The notes under the pieces: model-generated
The model's input: the letters and a program-made list of their open reading frames with translations, nothing else
Databases searched by the model: none
Told to the model about the DNA's origin: nothing
Part shown: one piece after another, positions 8,627 through 16,458 of the stretch
Position numbering within the stretch: position 1 is the first letter of the stretch
How the letters are laid out: each line of letters starts with the position of its first letter
Source of the DNA: Fibrobacter sp.
GTDB lineage: Bacteria > Fibrobacterota > Fibrobacteria > Fibrobacterales > Fibrobacteraceae
Reading direction: 5' to 3'
Assembly: GCA_017475045.1 (NCBI GenBank)
Contig: JAFVGH010000055.1
Coordinates: 1-64,000, forward strand
DNA: 64,000 nt
Program-made: the position numbers and the translations under genes

Positions 8627-9208
8627 ATGAACTACATCTTAGACTTTATCCAACAGGGCGGAATTATCGCCTATGTACTCGTAGCCATGAATTTCGTTGG
8701 CTACTCCATCATCGTATGGAAAATCATCTCGCTGGTTCTCTTTAACAGAAGTATCCGCATGCGCCTTCCCGCAAAAATTCTCCATCGCGTGGTTAGCCAC
8801 AACACCGACCACCACATTATTATGGAAAGTATCCGCACCGAAATCGCTCTTGCTTTTTCTCCACTACAAAAGGGCATGACCACCATTGAAAACATCGCCA
8901 GCATTTCTCCGCTGCTCGGCCTTTTGGGTACCGTATTTGGCATCTTTAACGCCTTTAGCGTCATCGCTGTTTCAGGTCTTTCTGACGCCGGGGCATTTGC
9001 CACGGGCATTAAGCTCGCCCTTATTACAACCGTAATCGGCCTTGTGGTCGCTATTCCGCATGTCATTGCGTTCAATTACCTAAATGCCCGTATGGAATCG
9101 GAGCAGGACAATGTGGAAAATGACGTTCTGTTGCAATTGGGCAGTATTCTCAAAGAAAAAGATCATATTCGCTCCCAGGTGGCCGATTCCGCAAACGAGG
9201 ACGCATAA
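8627..9208 (+). CDS. exbB: ExbB/TolQ-type proton channel subunit
   Basis: A 193-residue MotA/TolQ/ExbB-family protein with three membrane helices and the conserved SISPLLGLLGTVFGIFNAF region, where helix 2 lines the proton path. The start ATG at 8627 gives MNYILDFIQQGG, which fits family N termini. A frame extending upstream to 8483 would translate tonB out of frame and is rejected. The stop at 9206-9208 abuts the exbD start. Works with ExbD and TonB at the inner membrane. Confidence 0.9.
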   Translation: MNYILDFIQQGGIIAYVLVAMNFVGYSIIVWKIISLVLFNRSIRMRLPAKILHRVVSHNTDHHIIMESIRTEIALAFSPLQKGMTTIENIASISPLLGLLGTVFGIFNAFSVIAVSGLSDAGAFATGIKLALITTVIGLVVAIPHVIAFNYLNARMESEQDNVENDVLLQLGSILKEKDHIRSQVADSANEDA

Positions 9209-9601
9209 ATGGCTAAGCGAACACGCCGAATCCGGCCCGACATGACGCCCCTCATCGACTGCGTCTTCTTGCTACTTGTTTTTTTTCTGGTGACATCGGT
9301 ATTCAAGCAAGACGAATCGGTGCTCAAGCTGATTTTGCCAGAAACCCAGAGTGAAGTTAAGCGCGATACCCCCGAAGGCTTATACATAGAACTTTCCGAA
9401 ACTGAGCTTGCCTTTAATGGCCAGCGGGGCACTCCCGACGAGCTCCGCGAAAAGGCGGCTGCAGTACAGAACAAAAAATCTCCTGTCGCCATCAAGATAG
9501 ACAAGGGCACAACTTACGAACGTATCGCAGTCATTCTCGATATTTTACAGGTGCAAAAACTGTACAATATCCAGTTGATAAACGAGATGGAATCGGAATA
9601 G
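9209..9601 (+). CDS. exbD: ExbD/TolR-type subunit
   Basis: A 130-residue ExbD/TolR protein with a basic N terminus, a single helix, and the motif DMTPLIDCVFLLLVFFLVT in which the Asp (about residue 17) is the proton-carrying residue of the family. The rest is a periplasmic domain. The start codon directly follows the exbB stop with no gap, so the two are translationally coupled. Confidence 0.92.
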   Translation: MAKRTRRIRPDMTPLIDCVFLLLVFFLVTSVFKQDESVLKLILPETQSEVKRDTPEGLYIELSETELAFNGQRGTPDELREKAAAVQNKKSPVAIKIDKGTTYERIAVILDILQVQKLYNIQLINEMESE

Positions 9602-9603
9602 GG

Positions 9604-9670
9604 CTAACTTTTTTTACGCTAACTAAGTTAAATAGACTGAACTAAATTAGGAAAATTCTAACAATGTTAG
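9604..9670. promoter_or_regulatory. Cluster of TTAG/CTAA boxes after exbD
   Basis: Inverted repeats lie in a row: TAACTAAGTTA (9620-9630), CTAAATTAG (9642-9650), TTAG-7-CTAA (9647-9661) and CTAAC-AAT-GTTAG (9658-9670). The same CTAAATTAG 9-mer and CTAAC/GTTAG arms recur before the DtxR-family gene, which suggests binding sites of that repressor. They lie 66 bases or more upstream of the promoter of the P-type ATPase unit. A hairpin GGACTT-7-AAGTCC follows at 9689-9707. Confidence 0.5.
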
Positions 9671-9735
9671 TTGCCTGGAAGCCTTATAGGACTTGGGCTC
9701 GAAGTCCGTATATTAGTTTGTTTGTAATTTGCATT

Positions 9736-9763
9736 TTGACAAATAATTAGGTAGATTAATAAT
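9736..9763 (+). promoter_or_regulatory. Candidate promoter of the P-type ATPase unit
   Basis: TTGACA (9736-9741), 16 bases, AATAAT (9758-9763), with ATTAGG between. A GTCAT-ATC palindrome and a good AAGGAG Shine-Dalgarno follow before the start at 9841. Read by eye from consensus only. Confidence 0.5.
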
Positions 9764-9788
9764 CAACGAACAACAATACTTCAATAGA

Positions 9789-9813
9789 GATCCCCGATCA
9801 AGTCGGGGATGAC
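9789..9813 (-). repeat. GTCAT-ATC palindrome upstream of the small protein
   Basis: ATCCCCGA-TCAAG-TCGGGGAT followed by GAC, so the copy reads on the minus strand. It would lie in the 5' leader of the message for the small protein and ATPase. Confidence 0.75.
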
Positions 9814-9840
9814 GTTGGAGTAAAACAAAAGGAGTAAACT

Positions 9841-10065
9841 ATGTCCGTATGGAAAAATGAAAAGTTCTGGTGCGTGGTGGCCGGTGTCGTTGGCCCGACT
9901 ATCATCAAGAAAATTCTTAAGGCACCCAAGACTCGCGAATATGCGGTAAAGGGACTCGCCGAAGGCATGAAGATTACCGCCGACGCCAAGGCCGCTTTCC
10001 AGGATATGAAGGACGAAGCCGCCGACATCTGCAACGACGCAAAAAATCAAGCCGAAGCGAAGTAA
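9841..10065 (+). CDS. Small protein paired with P-type ATPase (DUF6110-like)
   Basis: A 74-residue protein with a hydrophobic N-terminal stretch (CVVAGVVGPTIIKKIL) and a charged Lys/Ala/Asp/Glu helix after it. Short proteins of this shape are found directly ahead of certain heavy-metal P-type ATPases. From memory they are named DUF6110, which I cannot check here. It starts after AAGGAG and ends 3 bases before the ATPase start, so the two are surely one unit. The role is unknown. It might tether or regulate the pump at the membrane. Confidence 0.7.
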   Translation: MSVWKNEKFWCVVAGVVGPTIIKKILKAPKTREYAVKGLAEGMKITADAKAAFQDMKDEAADICNDAKNQAEAK

Positions 10066-10068
10066 CCC

Positions 10069-12150
10069 ATGAACTTCAAAATCACCTACGATAAGCCGGG
10101 GCGAATCCGCTTTCGGGCGGGGGCCTATGCATTTGAACGCGTGCACGAACCGCGCATCCACAAGGCATGCGTGAGTGAACCCTATGTCCAGAAAGCGGTG
10201 GTCCATTCGGAAAACGGCGGTATTCTGCTGGAATACAAAGACGGCTATCGTGAACAGGTGATAGATTTCGTCCAGAACCTGAACATCGCCAACCTCCCCG
10301 AAAGCGAACCCGAGACGGAATACCAACTTCAGGAACTGGACACCCGATTCAAAAACCGGCTCGCGTTCATGATTGCACGGCGCTACCTGGCCAAGTTGCT
10401 GATTCCTGCTCCCATCCGCACGGTGCACCTGATTTACAGGGGCCTGAAGTTTGTGGCGAAGGGGTTGAACTGTCTTGGCGAAGGGAAACTTTCCGTAGAG
10501 GTGTTGGACGGGGCCGCCATCGGGACGAGCATCTTGCAGCGCAATTACGAATCGGCAGGGACCATCATGTTCCTGTTGAACGTGAGCAGCCTCTTGGAAG
10601 ATTACACCAAGGCGCGCACCCGCACGGCCCTTACCGCAAGCCTTGCCGTGAAGGTAGACCGCGTGTGGGTTGTTCGCGACGGTGTGGATGTCCAAGTACG
10701 TATGCAAGACGTTCAGGTGGGCGACCTGGTACGCGTACGTTCCGGCAGCATGATTCCGGTGGACGGAACCGTTGCCGAAGGCGATGCTTTCGTGAACGAA
10801 GCCACCATGACGGGCGAATCGCAGGCGGTGCATAAGACGGTCGGGAAGTCCGTTTTTGCAGGCACCGTCGTGGACGAAGGCTCCATCGTCGTATCTGTGC
10901 GGGCCGTGAGCGGCAACACCAAGATTCAGAAAATCATCGAACTCATTGACCGCTCCGAAGACCTGAAGGCCTCTATCCAGAGCCGCGCCGAACGCCTTGC
11001 CGATGGTATCGTGCCGTTCAGTTTTATCGGATTCGGGCTCACGCTCCTGTTTACGCGCAATATTACCAAGGCCGTCTCGATTCTGATGGTGGACTATTCT
11101 TGCGCCATCAAACTTTCCACTCCGATTTCGGTGATTTCGGCGCTGCGCGAAGCGGCCGACCGCAACATGACCGTGAAGGGCGGCAAGTACCTGGAAGAAT
11201 TCGCGCTTGCAGACACCATCGTTTTCGACAAGACGGGAACGCTCACCAAGGCGGAACCGAAGCTCGAACGCGTGATTCCGTTCGGCGATCGCAGCGAAGA
11301 GGAAATCCTCCGCATCGCGGCCTGCATCGAAGAGCACTTCCCGCATAGCATGGCGCGCGCCATTGTGCGCGGGGCCGCCGAACGGGGAATCGATCACGAA
11401 GAAGAACATGCCGATGTCAAGTACATCGTGGCGCACGGAATCGTGACAACTCTCGACGGTGAACGCGCCGTTATCGGAAGCAAGCATTTCGTCGTCGAAG
11501 ACGAAAAAATTGCAGTGGGCGAGGCGGAGCAGAAAAAGATTGACGAACTTGCCGGAGCCGCTTCCGTGATTTACCTTGCCATTGGCGGGAACCTTGCGGG
11601 CGTGCTTTGCATTAGCGATCCTCCGCGAGACGAAGCAGCAGAAGCTATCCGCATGCTCCGTGAACGTGGAATTAAACATGTGGCGATGATTACCGGCGAT
11701 AGCCAGAAGGCCGCCGAACGCACGGCGCAACTTTTGGGCATCGATACCTTCTTTGCGCAGGTTTTGCCCGAAGATAAGCACCGCTATGTGGAAAAAATGA
11801 AGGCTGAAGGCCGCCGCGTGATTATGGTGGGCGATGGAATCAACGATGCTCCCGCCCTTGCGGCAGCAAATGTATCGGTTGCCATGAGTGATGCAAGCGA
11901 TATTGCCCGCGAAACCGCCGACGTGACGCTCCGCAGCGAAGACCTGCGCGACCTCGCCGAACTCCGCACATTGAGTACGCAGCTCATGGAACGCATTCAG
12001 GCGAATTACCGCTTTATCGTTGCCTTCAATACGTCGCTGCTCGCGGCAGGCTTCTTCGGCCTGCTGGCCCCCTCGACTTCGGCCCTGTTGCACAACCTCT
12101 CGACCATGGGAATTTGTGCAAAGAGTATGACTCCGCTAAAGCGGAATTAG
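10069..12150 (+). CDS. P1B-type heavy-metal-transporting ATPase with SCA in place of CPx
   Basis: A 693-residue metal-pumping ATPase. It shows TGES (248-251) in the actuator domain, DKTGT with phosphorylated Asp387, and GDGIND (588-593). The membrane motif that sets metal choice in P1B pumps, usually CPC or SPC, reads SCA here (344-346, DYSCAIKLSTP), with no Pro. The N-terminal 120 residues have no CxxC metal-binding motif. This argues against an ordinary copper or zinc pump. Its setting among feo and DtxR genes and TTAG boxes suggests iron or manganese export, which is inference. A 12-bp stem-loop follows the stop. Confidence 0.88.
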   Translation: MNFKITYDKPGRIRFRAGAYAFERVHEPRIHKACVSEPYVQKAVVHSENGGILLEYKDGYREQVIDFVQNLNIANLPESEPETEYQLQELDTRFKNRLAFMIARRYLAKLLIPAPIRTVHLIYRGLKFVAKGLNCLGEGKLSVEVLDGAAIGTSILQRNYESAGTIMFLLNVSSLLEDYTKARTRTALTASLAVKVDRVWVVRDGVDVQVRMQDVQVGDLVRVRSGSMIPVDGTVAEGDAFVNEATMTGESQAVHKTVGKSVFAGTVVDEGSIVVSVRAVSGNTKIQKIIELIDRSEDLKASIQSRAERLADGIVPFSFIGFGLTLLFTRNITKAVSILMVDYSCAIKLSTPISVISALREAADRNMTVKGGKYLEEFALADTIVFDKTGTLTKAEPKLERVIPFGDRSEEEILRIAACIEEHFPHSMARAIVRGAAERGIDHEEEHADVKYIVAHGIVTTLDGERAVIGSKHFVVEDEKIAVGEAEQKKIDELAGAASVIYLAIGGNLAGVLCISDPPRDEAAEAIRMLRERGIKHVAMITGDSQKAAERTAQLLGIDTFFAQVLPEDKHRYVEKMKAEGRRVIMVGDGINDAPALAAANVSVAMSDASDIARETADVTLRSEDLRDLAELRTLSTQLMERIQANYRFIVAFNTSLLAAGFFGLLAPSTSALLHNLSTMGICAKSMTPLKRN

Positions 12151-12178
12151 TGAAAAAAAGCTATAAGCCCATAAAAAA

Positions 12179-12210
12179 CGCCCCTGCTCAGAGCTACTTG
12201 AGCAGGGGCG
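12179..12210. terminator. Strong stem-loop after the P-type ATPase
   Basis: CGCCCCTGCTCA and TGAGCAGGGGCG make a perfect 12-bp stem with an 8-base loop, 28 bases after the stop. On the plus strand no T-run follows it. An A-run precedes it, giving a T-run only on the minus strand. It may stabilise or end the ATPase message without a classical U-tract. Confidence 0.55.
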
Positions 12211-12291
12211 AGGTTGTTCCCAAAGAGACACAAGAGGGAATGGATTTTTGCTTCAACCAGATTTACCCAACCTAGAAACTATGGCTAAATT

Positions 12292-12321
12292 CTAAATTAG
12301 GCTCATCTAACAAAAAGTTAG
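12292..12321. promoter_or_regulatory. TTAG/CTAA boxes far upstream of the DtxR-family gene
   Basis: CTAAATTAG (12292-12300) and CTAAC-AAAAA-GTTAG (12307-12321), followed by further TTAG and CTAA half-sites to about 12390. This is the main content of the 368-bp gap from 12151 to 12518, together with the stem-loop at 12179, the promoter at 12429 and the palindrome at 12464. Confidence 0.5.
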
Positions 12322-12428
12322 TTAAATCTAATTCTAAAAACAAGGGCAATTTTCGCTAAATTTCGTAAATTTTTAGTTAAAAAGTTAGGCGCTGCTAAAA
12401 AAGTATGCCTTTTTTAATAATTTTAGCC

Positions 12429-12457
12429 TTGACTAATTAGCTGAACAAAACTATATT
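12429..12457 (+). promoter_or_regulatory. Sigma-70-type promoter of the DtxR-feoAB unit
   Basis: TTGACT (12429-12434), exactly 17 bases, TATATT (12452-12457). The palindrome CTAATTAG (12433-12440) overlaps the -35 box, and a longer palindrome lies at the start-site region. The layout is what an autoregulated repressor promoter would look like. Confidence 0.7.
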
Positions 12458-12463
12458 AGCCCC

Positions 12464-12481
12464 GTCTAATGACGATTAGAC
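12464..12481. promoter_or_regulatory. Candidate metal-repressor operator
   Basis: GTCTAAT-GACG-ATTAGAC is a perfect 7-bp inverted repeat placed just downstream of the -10 box, where bound repressor would block initiation. Its half-site TTAGAC recurs in TTAGACTTGTCTAA at 16279-16292. The sequence is in the TTAG...CTAA style of DtxR-family sites. Confidence 0.6.
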
Positions 12482-12518
12482 AAAAATTAACCCGTATAAT
12501 CCGAATCGGAGGCCTCGA

Positions 12519-12941
12519 ATGGATCATACAAAACTAAGCCAGAGTCTCGAAGACTACTTGGAAATGGTGCACATGTTGCGCCTAGCAAACGGAATCGCCC
12601 GAGTCAAGGACATTGCCGCAGCCCTTACGGTCAAGATGCCGTCGGTGGCAAAGGCGATGATCGAACTCAAGAAACTTGGGCTCGTGACCCAGGAACCCTA
12701 CAGCGGCATAGAACTCACCGAAGAGGGGCAGCGCGTCGCTGCCATGATTCTGAACCGCCATATATTATTGAAAGGATTCCTGATCAAGCTGGGCGTGTCG
12801 GAAGCTATTGCTGACAAGGACGCCTGCTGTATGGAGCACATTCTTTCGGCAGAGACTCTTGGAAAAATTGAAGACTTTATGAAACCGGCGGAGGCTGTGC
12901 CCTCGCCCAAAAAGGCAAAGAGCGTCAAAAACAAAAAGTAG
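12519..12941 (+). CDS. DtxR/MntR-family metal-dependent repressor
   Basis: A 140-residue repressor: N-terminal winged helix (about 1-75) and a dimerisation/metal domain (76-120), then a Lys-rich tail. It lacks the SH3 domain of long DtxR members. Metal-ligand positions match Bacillus MntR with an offset of four: Asp12, Glu15, His81, Glu106 and His107. The MntR Glu99 position is Cys103, as in iron-sensing DtxR (CxxEH: C103, E106, H107). This mixed set leaves iron or manganese open. It is followed by feoA-feoB and preceded by a promoter full of TTAG/CTAA palindromes, so it most likely controls itself and the iron genes nearby. Confidence 0.88.
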   Translation: MDHTKLSQSLEDYLEMVHMLRLANGIARVKDIAAALTVKMPSVAKAMIELKKLGLVTQEPYSGIELTEEGQRVAAMILNRHILLKGFLIKLGVSEAIADKDACCMEHILSAETLGKIEDFMKPAEAVPSPKKAKSVKNKK

Positions 12942-12992
12942 GCTGGAAATCGCGGCTCATGCGGTATCCGGCCTTTTATACGAGGATAAAAT

Positions 12993-13277
12993 ATGAGCTG
13001 TAATTGTGGTTGCGGCGGCAAGTCGCAAACAAAGAAATGGAACACTGAGCCGCAGTTTTCGGACTTGAAACGCGGTGACAAGGTGGAAATCGTCGGCTAC
13101 AACGAAGGCGATTCCCGTTACAAGTCAAAACTACTCTCCATGGGACTGGTTCGCGGCGTAACCCTCGAGGTTTTGCAGGTGGCCCCTCTCGGCGACCCGA
13201 TTGAAGTGGCGGTGCTTTCTTATAGACTCTCGCTCCGCAAAGAAGAAGCCAACGTTCTCAAGCTGAGGAGGGTATAA
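12993..13277 (+). CDS. feoA: FeoA-domain protein with Cys-rich N terminus (copy 2)
   Basis: A 94-residue FeoA protein. The core (about 22-94) contains KRGDKVEIVGYNEGD and the LLSMGLVRG segment of the family. The first nine residues contain CNCGCGG with three Cys, not seen in copy 1 and possibly a metal or redox site. The stop TAA overlaps the feoB start by one base (TAATG), so translation is coupled. It lies 51 bases after the DtxR-family gene. Confidence 0.9.
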   Translation: MSCNCGCGGKSQTKKWNTEPQFSDLKRGDKVEIVGYNEGDSRYKSKLLSMGLVRGVTLEVLQVAPLGDPIEVAVLSYRLSLRKEEANVLKLRRV

Positions 13278-16207
13278 TGGCTGCCAGAAAACTTTTGACG
13301 ATTGCAATTGCCGGTAACCCGAACTGCGGTAAGACGGCTCTCTTTAACGCGCTTACGGGTGCACGCCAGCATGTGGGTAACTGGCCCGGCGTGACGGTCG
13401 AAAAGAAGGAAGGTTACTTTGAACTGGGCGACCGCCAGATTCGCCTGGTGGACCTTCCGGGTACTTACGCTTTGTTCGCAAATGCAGAAGATGAGCGTGC
13501 CGCTGTCGATTACCTGCTCAGCCGCGAAGCGAGCCTGATCATCAACATCGTCGATGCGACGAACCTGGAACGCAACCTGTTCCTTACGAGCCAGCTTGCC
13601 GATATGAAGATTCCGATGGTGATTGCCGTCAATATGATGGACATAGCCGAAAAGCGTGGCGTTCAGCTGGACCTCGATGAACTTTCCGACTATTACGGTG
13701 TGCCCTGCATTCCGCTTTCTGCCGTGAGCGAAAAGAGCGTCACTAACTTTATTAGCCAGATGGGCCACGTGCTTGCAAGCCCGATGCCGCTCCCGAAGCA
13801 GATGGTTTACGGTGACAAGGTCGAAGAAGCCGTAAAGGTGTTGGAACCGAAGGTGGCTCCTGTCGCAAAGCTATTGGATGCAGATGCTCGTTGGGTTTCG
13901 CTCATGTACTTGGGCAACCAGAAGAGCTATGCGGACAAGTTTGCCGAAGCGGGCGTTACCATCGACAAGGCCGAAGTCGTGAAGATTCTGGGCGAAGAGC
14001 CGGAATTCGCGATGGCCGAAAACCGCTACTCCATTTCGCACGAGGTGGCGGGCAAGGCGATTGTTTCTGCGCGCGCCAAGAAGACATTCTCTGACAAGCT
14101 TGACGCAGTTCTTTTGAACCGCTGGGCTGCACTCCCGATTTTCCTGGTCATCATGTATCTGGTGTTCTGGATTGCGGTGACGATCGGTTCTGCGTTCATT
14201 GATTTCTTTGATGTGCTCTTCGGTGCGATTTTCGTGGATGGCCTCGGCTACGTGCTGGGCGATGTACTCGGTTGCCCGTCGTTTGTCACGGCAATTCTCG
14301 CCGACGGTATCGGTGCCGGTATACAGACGGTTTCCACCTTCATCCCGGTTATCTTCTTCATGTTCCTGTGCCTTTCGTTCTTGGAAGACTCGGGTTACAT
14401 GGCCCGCGCGGCTTTCGTTGCAGACCGCTTCATGCGTTTCCTTGGGCTCCCGGGTCGTGCCTTCGTGCCGATGATGGTGGGCTTCGGCTGCGGTGTGCCG
14501 GGCATTATGGGCTCCCGCGTGCTGGAATCCAAGCGTGAACGCTTCCTCACCATCTTCTTGGTGCCGTTCATGAGCTGCGGCGCACGCCTCCCGGTGTATG
14601 CGCTGTTTGCGGCGGCATTCTTCGGCAAGATGGCGGGCACGGTTGTGTTCCTGCTTTACCTCGCCGGTGTGCTGTTCGCCATCGCCTACGGTTTGTTCCT
14701 GAAAAAATCCCTTTTCCAGGGCCAGGCCAGCAACTTTGTGATGGAACTTCCGCCCTATCACATGCCCAAGTTCAAGTCCCTGATGATTCACTGCTGGCAG
14801 CGCCTGCGCGACTACATTTGGCGCGCCGGTAAGGTGATTACCATTGCCGTTGCCGTACTCGGGTTCCTCAATAGCTTCGGCATTGTGGAGAAGATGTATG
14901 TCGATGTTGACGGCAAGACGACCGAAATCGTCCAGGCCGATGAAGGCTACCAGATGGTTCAAGAAAACGAAGCAGGAGAGGCAGAAAACGTGGCGCTCCC
15001 CGAAGGCTTTGTGGTCGATGAATCCAAGGTGGTCAAGTCCAACGAATTTACCGCCGGTAACGGTGACTCCGAAAACAGCTTGCTTTCCGTCATCGGCAAG
15101 GCGATTACGCCGGTGTTCGAACCCTTTGGCGTCGAAAAGGAAAACTGGCCGGCATCCGTGTCGCTGTTCACAGGCCTTTTGGCCAAGGAAGCCGTTATCG
15201 GTACCATGAACTCGCTGTATTCTATGGCGGGGGAGAATGCCGAGGCTCCTGCTGAAGAAAACAAAGCTGCGGAACCTGTTGAAGAACCGAAGGCTGAAGA
15301 ACCCGCACCGGAACAAGTGGCGGTTGCTGACTCTGCCGCTACGGATAGCGTGAAGGCCGATTCGACTGTTTCTGCAGTTGTAGACTCTGCTGTAACCGAT
15401 AGTGCCGCAGCACCTGCTGAATCCGCAGAAGTTGTTGCCGAAGCCGCTCCTGCCGAGGCTCCTGCAGAAGAAAAGCCCCTTATCGCCGGTGTAGACGAAT
15501 GCCCCGCCGAAGAAGAAGAAGATGGCGGCGCACCCGATATCAAGGGCGCTGTGCTCGAAGCACTCGGCTCGATTCCTGCTAACCTCGCCGAAGTCTTCGG
15601 CTCGCTTACTGACCCGCTCGGAACCACCGGCGAATTGGAAGGCCAGGAAGCAGCCGAACTCAAGAAAGAAACTTTGGACAAGATTACCGACGCCAAGGTG
15701 CTGACCTGCGAAGAATATGCAGCCATCGAAACCTTCGGCGAAGAGGAGGAGGACGAAAAGACCCGCGAGGCCGTGTTCGCAAAGCTCGCTGCCGCAGGTC
15801 TCGAACTCTCCGAAGACGAAATGGGCGCTCTCGAAGAAGGCGACCTTTCCGAAACTGCCGACATCTACGCCAACCTCCGCTCTTACTTCCACAATCCGGA
15901 CAAGAACGGCAACCCGGTGGATGGCTTTAACTGGCAGGTGTTTGCGTTCCTCATCTTCATCTTGCTTTACGTGCCGTGCCTTGCCGCTATGGGCGTGGTT
16001 GCCCGTGAAATCGGCCTCGGTCTCGCTGTGCTCATGGCGACCGTGCAGACACTCCTTGCCTGGGCGATTGCCGTGCTCCTTTATCAGGTCCCCGTTGGCG
16101 GAAACATGACATGGATTGTCGCCGCCATCGTGGTGCTCGTGGGTACGGGAATTTTCCTCAAGCTCTTCGGCATGAAGGCAAACAAGGAAAAGAGATTCGA
16201 AGATTAA
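13277..16207 (+). CDS. feoB: Extended FeoB ferrous iron transporter (copy 2)
   Basis: A 976-residue FeoB, about 200-300 residues longer than usual. G1 is GNPNCGKT (13-20), the signature HVGNWPG follows at 32-38, and G3 DLPG is at 59-62. The membrane core includes GFGCGVPGIMGSR and MELPPYHMP. Two inserts stand out. One is a polar stretch near 535-590. The other is a large insert from about 650 to 885, after the GLLAKEAVIGTMNSLYS motif and before the last helices. It has a Pro/Ala/Glu/Ser tract (about 651-755) and then an acidic helical region. The tract resembles that of the next gene's protein. Whether the insert is periplasmic cannot be decided from sequence alone. Confidence 0.92.
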   Translation: MAARKLLTIAIAGNPNCGKTALFNALTGARQHVGNWPGVTVEKKEGYFELGDRQIRLVDLPGTYALFANAEDERAAVDYLLSREASLIINIVDATNLERNLFLTSQLADMKIPMVIAVNMMDIAEKRGVQLDLDELSDYYGVPCIPLSAVSEKSVTNFISQMGHVLASPMPLPKQMVYGDKVEEAVKVLEPKVAPVAKLLDADARWVSLMYLGNQKSYADKFAEAGVTIDKAEVVKILGEEPEFAMAENRYSISHEVAGKAIVSARAKKTFSDKLDAVLLNRWAALPIFLVIMYLVFWIAVTIGSAFIDFFDVLFGAIFVDGLGYVLGDVLGCPSFVTAILADGIGAGIQTVSTFIPVIFFMFLCLSFLEDSGYMARAAFVADRFMRFLGLPGRAFVPMMVGFGCGVPGIMGSRVLESKRERFLTIFLVPFMSCGARLPVYALFAAAFFGKMAGTVVFLLYLAGVLFAIAYGLFLKKSLFQGQASNFVMELPPYHMPKFKSLMIHCWQRLRDYIWRAGKVITIAVAVLGFLNSFGIVEKMYVDVDGKTTEIVQADEGYQMVQENEAGEAENVALPEGFVVDESKVVKSNEFTAGNGDSENSLLSVIGKAITPVFEPFGVEKENWPASVSLFTGLLAKEAVIGTMNSLYSMAGENAEAPAEENKAAEPVEEPKAEEPAPEQVAVADSAATDSVKADSTVSAVVDSAVTDSAAAPAESAEVVAEAAPAEAPAEEKPLIAGVDECPAEEEEDGGAPDIKGAVLEALGSIPANLAEVFGSLTDPLGTTGELEGQEAAELKKETLDKITDAKVLTCEEYAAIETFGEEEEDEKTREAVFAKLAAAGLELSEDEMGALEEGDLSETADIYANLRSYFHNPDKNGNPVDGFNWQVFAFLIFILLYVPCLAAMGVVAREIGLGLAVLMATVQTLLAWAIAVLLYQVPVGGNMTWIVAAIVVLVGTGIFLKLFGMKANKEKRFED

Positions 16208-16230
16208 GCGTTTACTTTCAAAAACCAAAG

Positions 16231-16266
16231 AGGGCTGGTGGGCCCGAAACCTGCCAGCCCTTCTTT
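16231..16266 (+). terminator. Terminator after feoB copy 2
   Basis: AGGGCTGG (16231-16238) pairs with CCAGCCCT (16254-16261), followed by TCTTT. An A-rich stretch precedes it. The loop is long (15 bases) and itself GC-rich. Confidence 0.6.
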
Positions 16267-16278
16267 AAAAAGTTCGAG

Positions 16279-16292
16279 TTAGACTTGTCTAA
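16279..16292. promoter_or_regulatory. TTAGAC palindrome upstream of the outer-membrane gene
   Basis: TTAGACTTGTCTAA is a perfect 14-base palindrome sharing the TTAGAC half-site with the operator at 12464-12481. It lies about 45 bases upstream of the sigma-54-type promoter. Confidence 0.45.
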
Positions 16293-16296
16293 TCAA

Positions 16297-16320
16297 GATT
16301 CTCGTCGGAACGAGAATGAC
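16297..16320 (-). repeat. GTCAT-ATC palindrome copy
   Basis: ATTCTCGT-CGGA-ACGAGAAT followed by GAC. The arms differ from the other copies yet pair perfectly. Confidence 0.7.
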
Positions 16321-16335
16321 GATGTTTAAACATAT

Positions 16336-16351
16336 TGGCACGCATTTTGCT
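16336..16351 (+). promoter_or_regulatory. Sigma-54-type promoter of the outer-membrane protein gene
   Basis: TGGCACG-CATT-TTGCT matches the RpoN -24/-12 consensus at every conserved base, with the required 10 bases between GG and GC. Transcription would start near 16362, leaving a leader of about 97 bases with a long stem-loop. No enhancer-binding protein gene is in the window. Confidence 0.7.
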
Positions 16352-16381
16352 TCACCACTGTGTGAAAGAGCGTTAGCCTAC

Positions 16382-16431
16382 CGTTTTTGTGACATGAACT
16401 GTAAAACAGAAGACGGAGTGTTACAAAAACG
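16382..16431 (+). promoter_or_regulatory. 5' leader stem-loop of the outer-membrane protein gene
   Basis: CGTTTTTGTGACA (16382-16394) pairs with TGTTACAAAAACG (16419-16431) over 13 bp with one G-U pair. The loop holds a small CTGT...ACAG stem. The Shine-Dalgarno AAAGGAG near 16446 and the ATG at 16459 follow. It could protect the message or be a binding site for an RNA or protein. Confidence 0.55.
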
Positions 16432-16458
16432 ACTATAAATCCGTCAAAGGAGTCAAAA

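Noticed and set aside
9781..12093. A 770-codon open frame on the minus strand across the P-type ATPase
   Set aside because: It is antisense to a gene with full motifs, is His/Phe-rich without any family pattern, and follows from codon bias of the real gene.
12179..12210. Stem-loop as a standard plus-strand intrinsic terminator
   Set aside because: No T-run follows on the plus strand. Kept as a stem-loop of uncertain role.
13871..16228. A 785-codon minus-strand frame across feoB copy 2
   Set aside because: It is the complement of a certain gene and has low-complexity His/Gly/Phe content. No start signal.
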